From Phocaeicola_A sp963625535 (GTDB lineage: Bacteria > Bacteroidota > Bacteroidia > Bacteroidales > Bacteroidaceae), in NCBI GenBank assembly GCA_963625535.1, contig CAVFUK010000081.1, positions 1-14,425 on the forward strand: DNA of 14,425 nucleotides, in the 5' to 3' direction. Under the pieces are notes generated by a model. That model was not told the origin of the DNA. It was given only the letters and a program-made list of their open reading frames with translations, and did no database searches. The first letter of the stretch is position 1; each line of letters begins with the position of its first letter. Shown piece by piece: positions 14,357-14,425 of this stretch. Both the position numbers and the translations under genes were made by a program.

Positions 14357-14374
14357 GTGTACCCAGGGGTACAC
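14357..14374. promoter_or_regulatory. 18-bp perfect palindrome, candidate operator
   Basis: GTGTACCC, a 2-nt centre AG, then GGGTACAC: 8-bp arms match perfectly. It ends 4 nt before the -33 TTTG box of the promoter at 14379-14410, a typical place for an activator or repressor dimer. An alternative nested pairing of aaacg (14353-14357) with cgttt (14377-14381) surrounds it. The binding protein is unknown. Confidence 0.55.
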
Positions 14375-14378
14375 TTCG

Positions 14379-14410
14379 TTTGGAAAATGCGGAATCCTGT
14401 ATTATCTTTG
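14379..14410 (+). promoter_or_regulatory. Strong Bacteroides-type promoter at right edge
   Basis: TTTG (14379-14382), 20-nt spacer, then TATCTTTG (14403-14410): a complete match to the Bacteroidota consensus. Transcription should start near 14415, leaving the gene outside the window. Confidence 0.8.
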
Positions 14411-14425
14411 CCGACGGAATAAAAC

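Larger units (their letters stand above)
14237..14425. other. Upstream region of a gene beyond the right edge
   Basis: No gene is seen. The AT-rich stretch contains an 18-bp palindrome (14357-14374) and a strong rightward promoter (14379-14410). The 5' leader continues off the window at 14425, so the regulated gene is not visible. Confidence 0.6.

Overview
The window looks like a chromosomal housekeeping segment from a member of the Bacteroidota, most likely the order Bacteroidales. The evidence is as follows. Intergenic regions carry the Bacteroides-type promoter (TTTG, about 20 nt, TAnnTTTG) at several places. Starts have A-rich leaders and no Shine-Dalgarno sequence. Proteins such as the DUF5020 outer-membrane protein and the PL10/CE8 pectin enzyme are typical of gut Bacteroidales. 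Genes are fairly GC-rich and intergenic DNA is AT-rich. I cannot name the genus from the sequence alone.

Layout, left to right. Bases 1-411 hold no convincing gene, but they contain a good leftward promoter (188-219) that implies a divergent transcript running off the left edge. rnr (RNase R, +) occupies 412-2667 and ends at a two-sided hairpin terminator. It converges with a leftward block: a secreted PL10-CE8 pectin-degrading enzyme (2763-4880, -) lying 40 nt downstream of murF (4921-6225, -). A 225-bp divergent region (6226-6450) holds promoters for murF and for a rightward secreted glycosidase of the GH63/MGH1-like fold (6451-7830, +).

Next comes a pair of tightly spaced + genes: a DUF5020 outer-membrane protein, probably a Tsx-like channel (7916-8671), and an NCS2-type purine permease (8692-9993). 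They read as an outer plus inner membrane purine/nucleoside uptake route and are closed by a strong intrinsic terminator (10029-10066). folP (dihydropteroate synthase) and cdaA (membrane diadenylate cyclase) form a second + operon (10155-11800). pta and ackA form a third (11921-14149), the acetyl-CoA to acetate ATP-generating pathway, closed by two tandem hairpins. The last 190 bp hold a near-perfect promoter (14379-14410) with an 18-bp palindrome just upstream, driving a gene beyond the right edge.

No mobile elements, CRISPR arrays, tRNA or rRNA genes, frameshifts or broken genes were seen. Most of the window is ordinary core metabolism. The parts most worth a second look are the DUF5020-permease pair, the folP-cdaA pairing without the usual cyclase regulator, the divergent CE8 motifs in the pectin enzyme, and the two unexplained promoters at the window edges.
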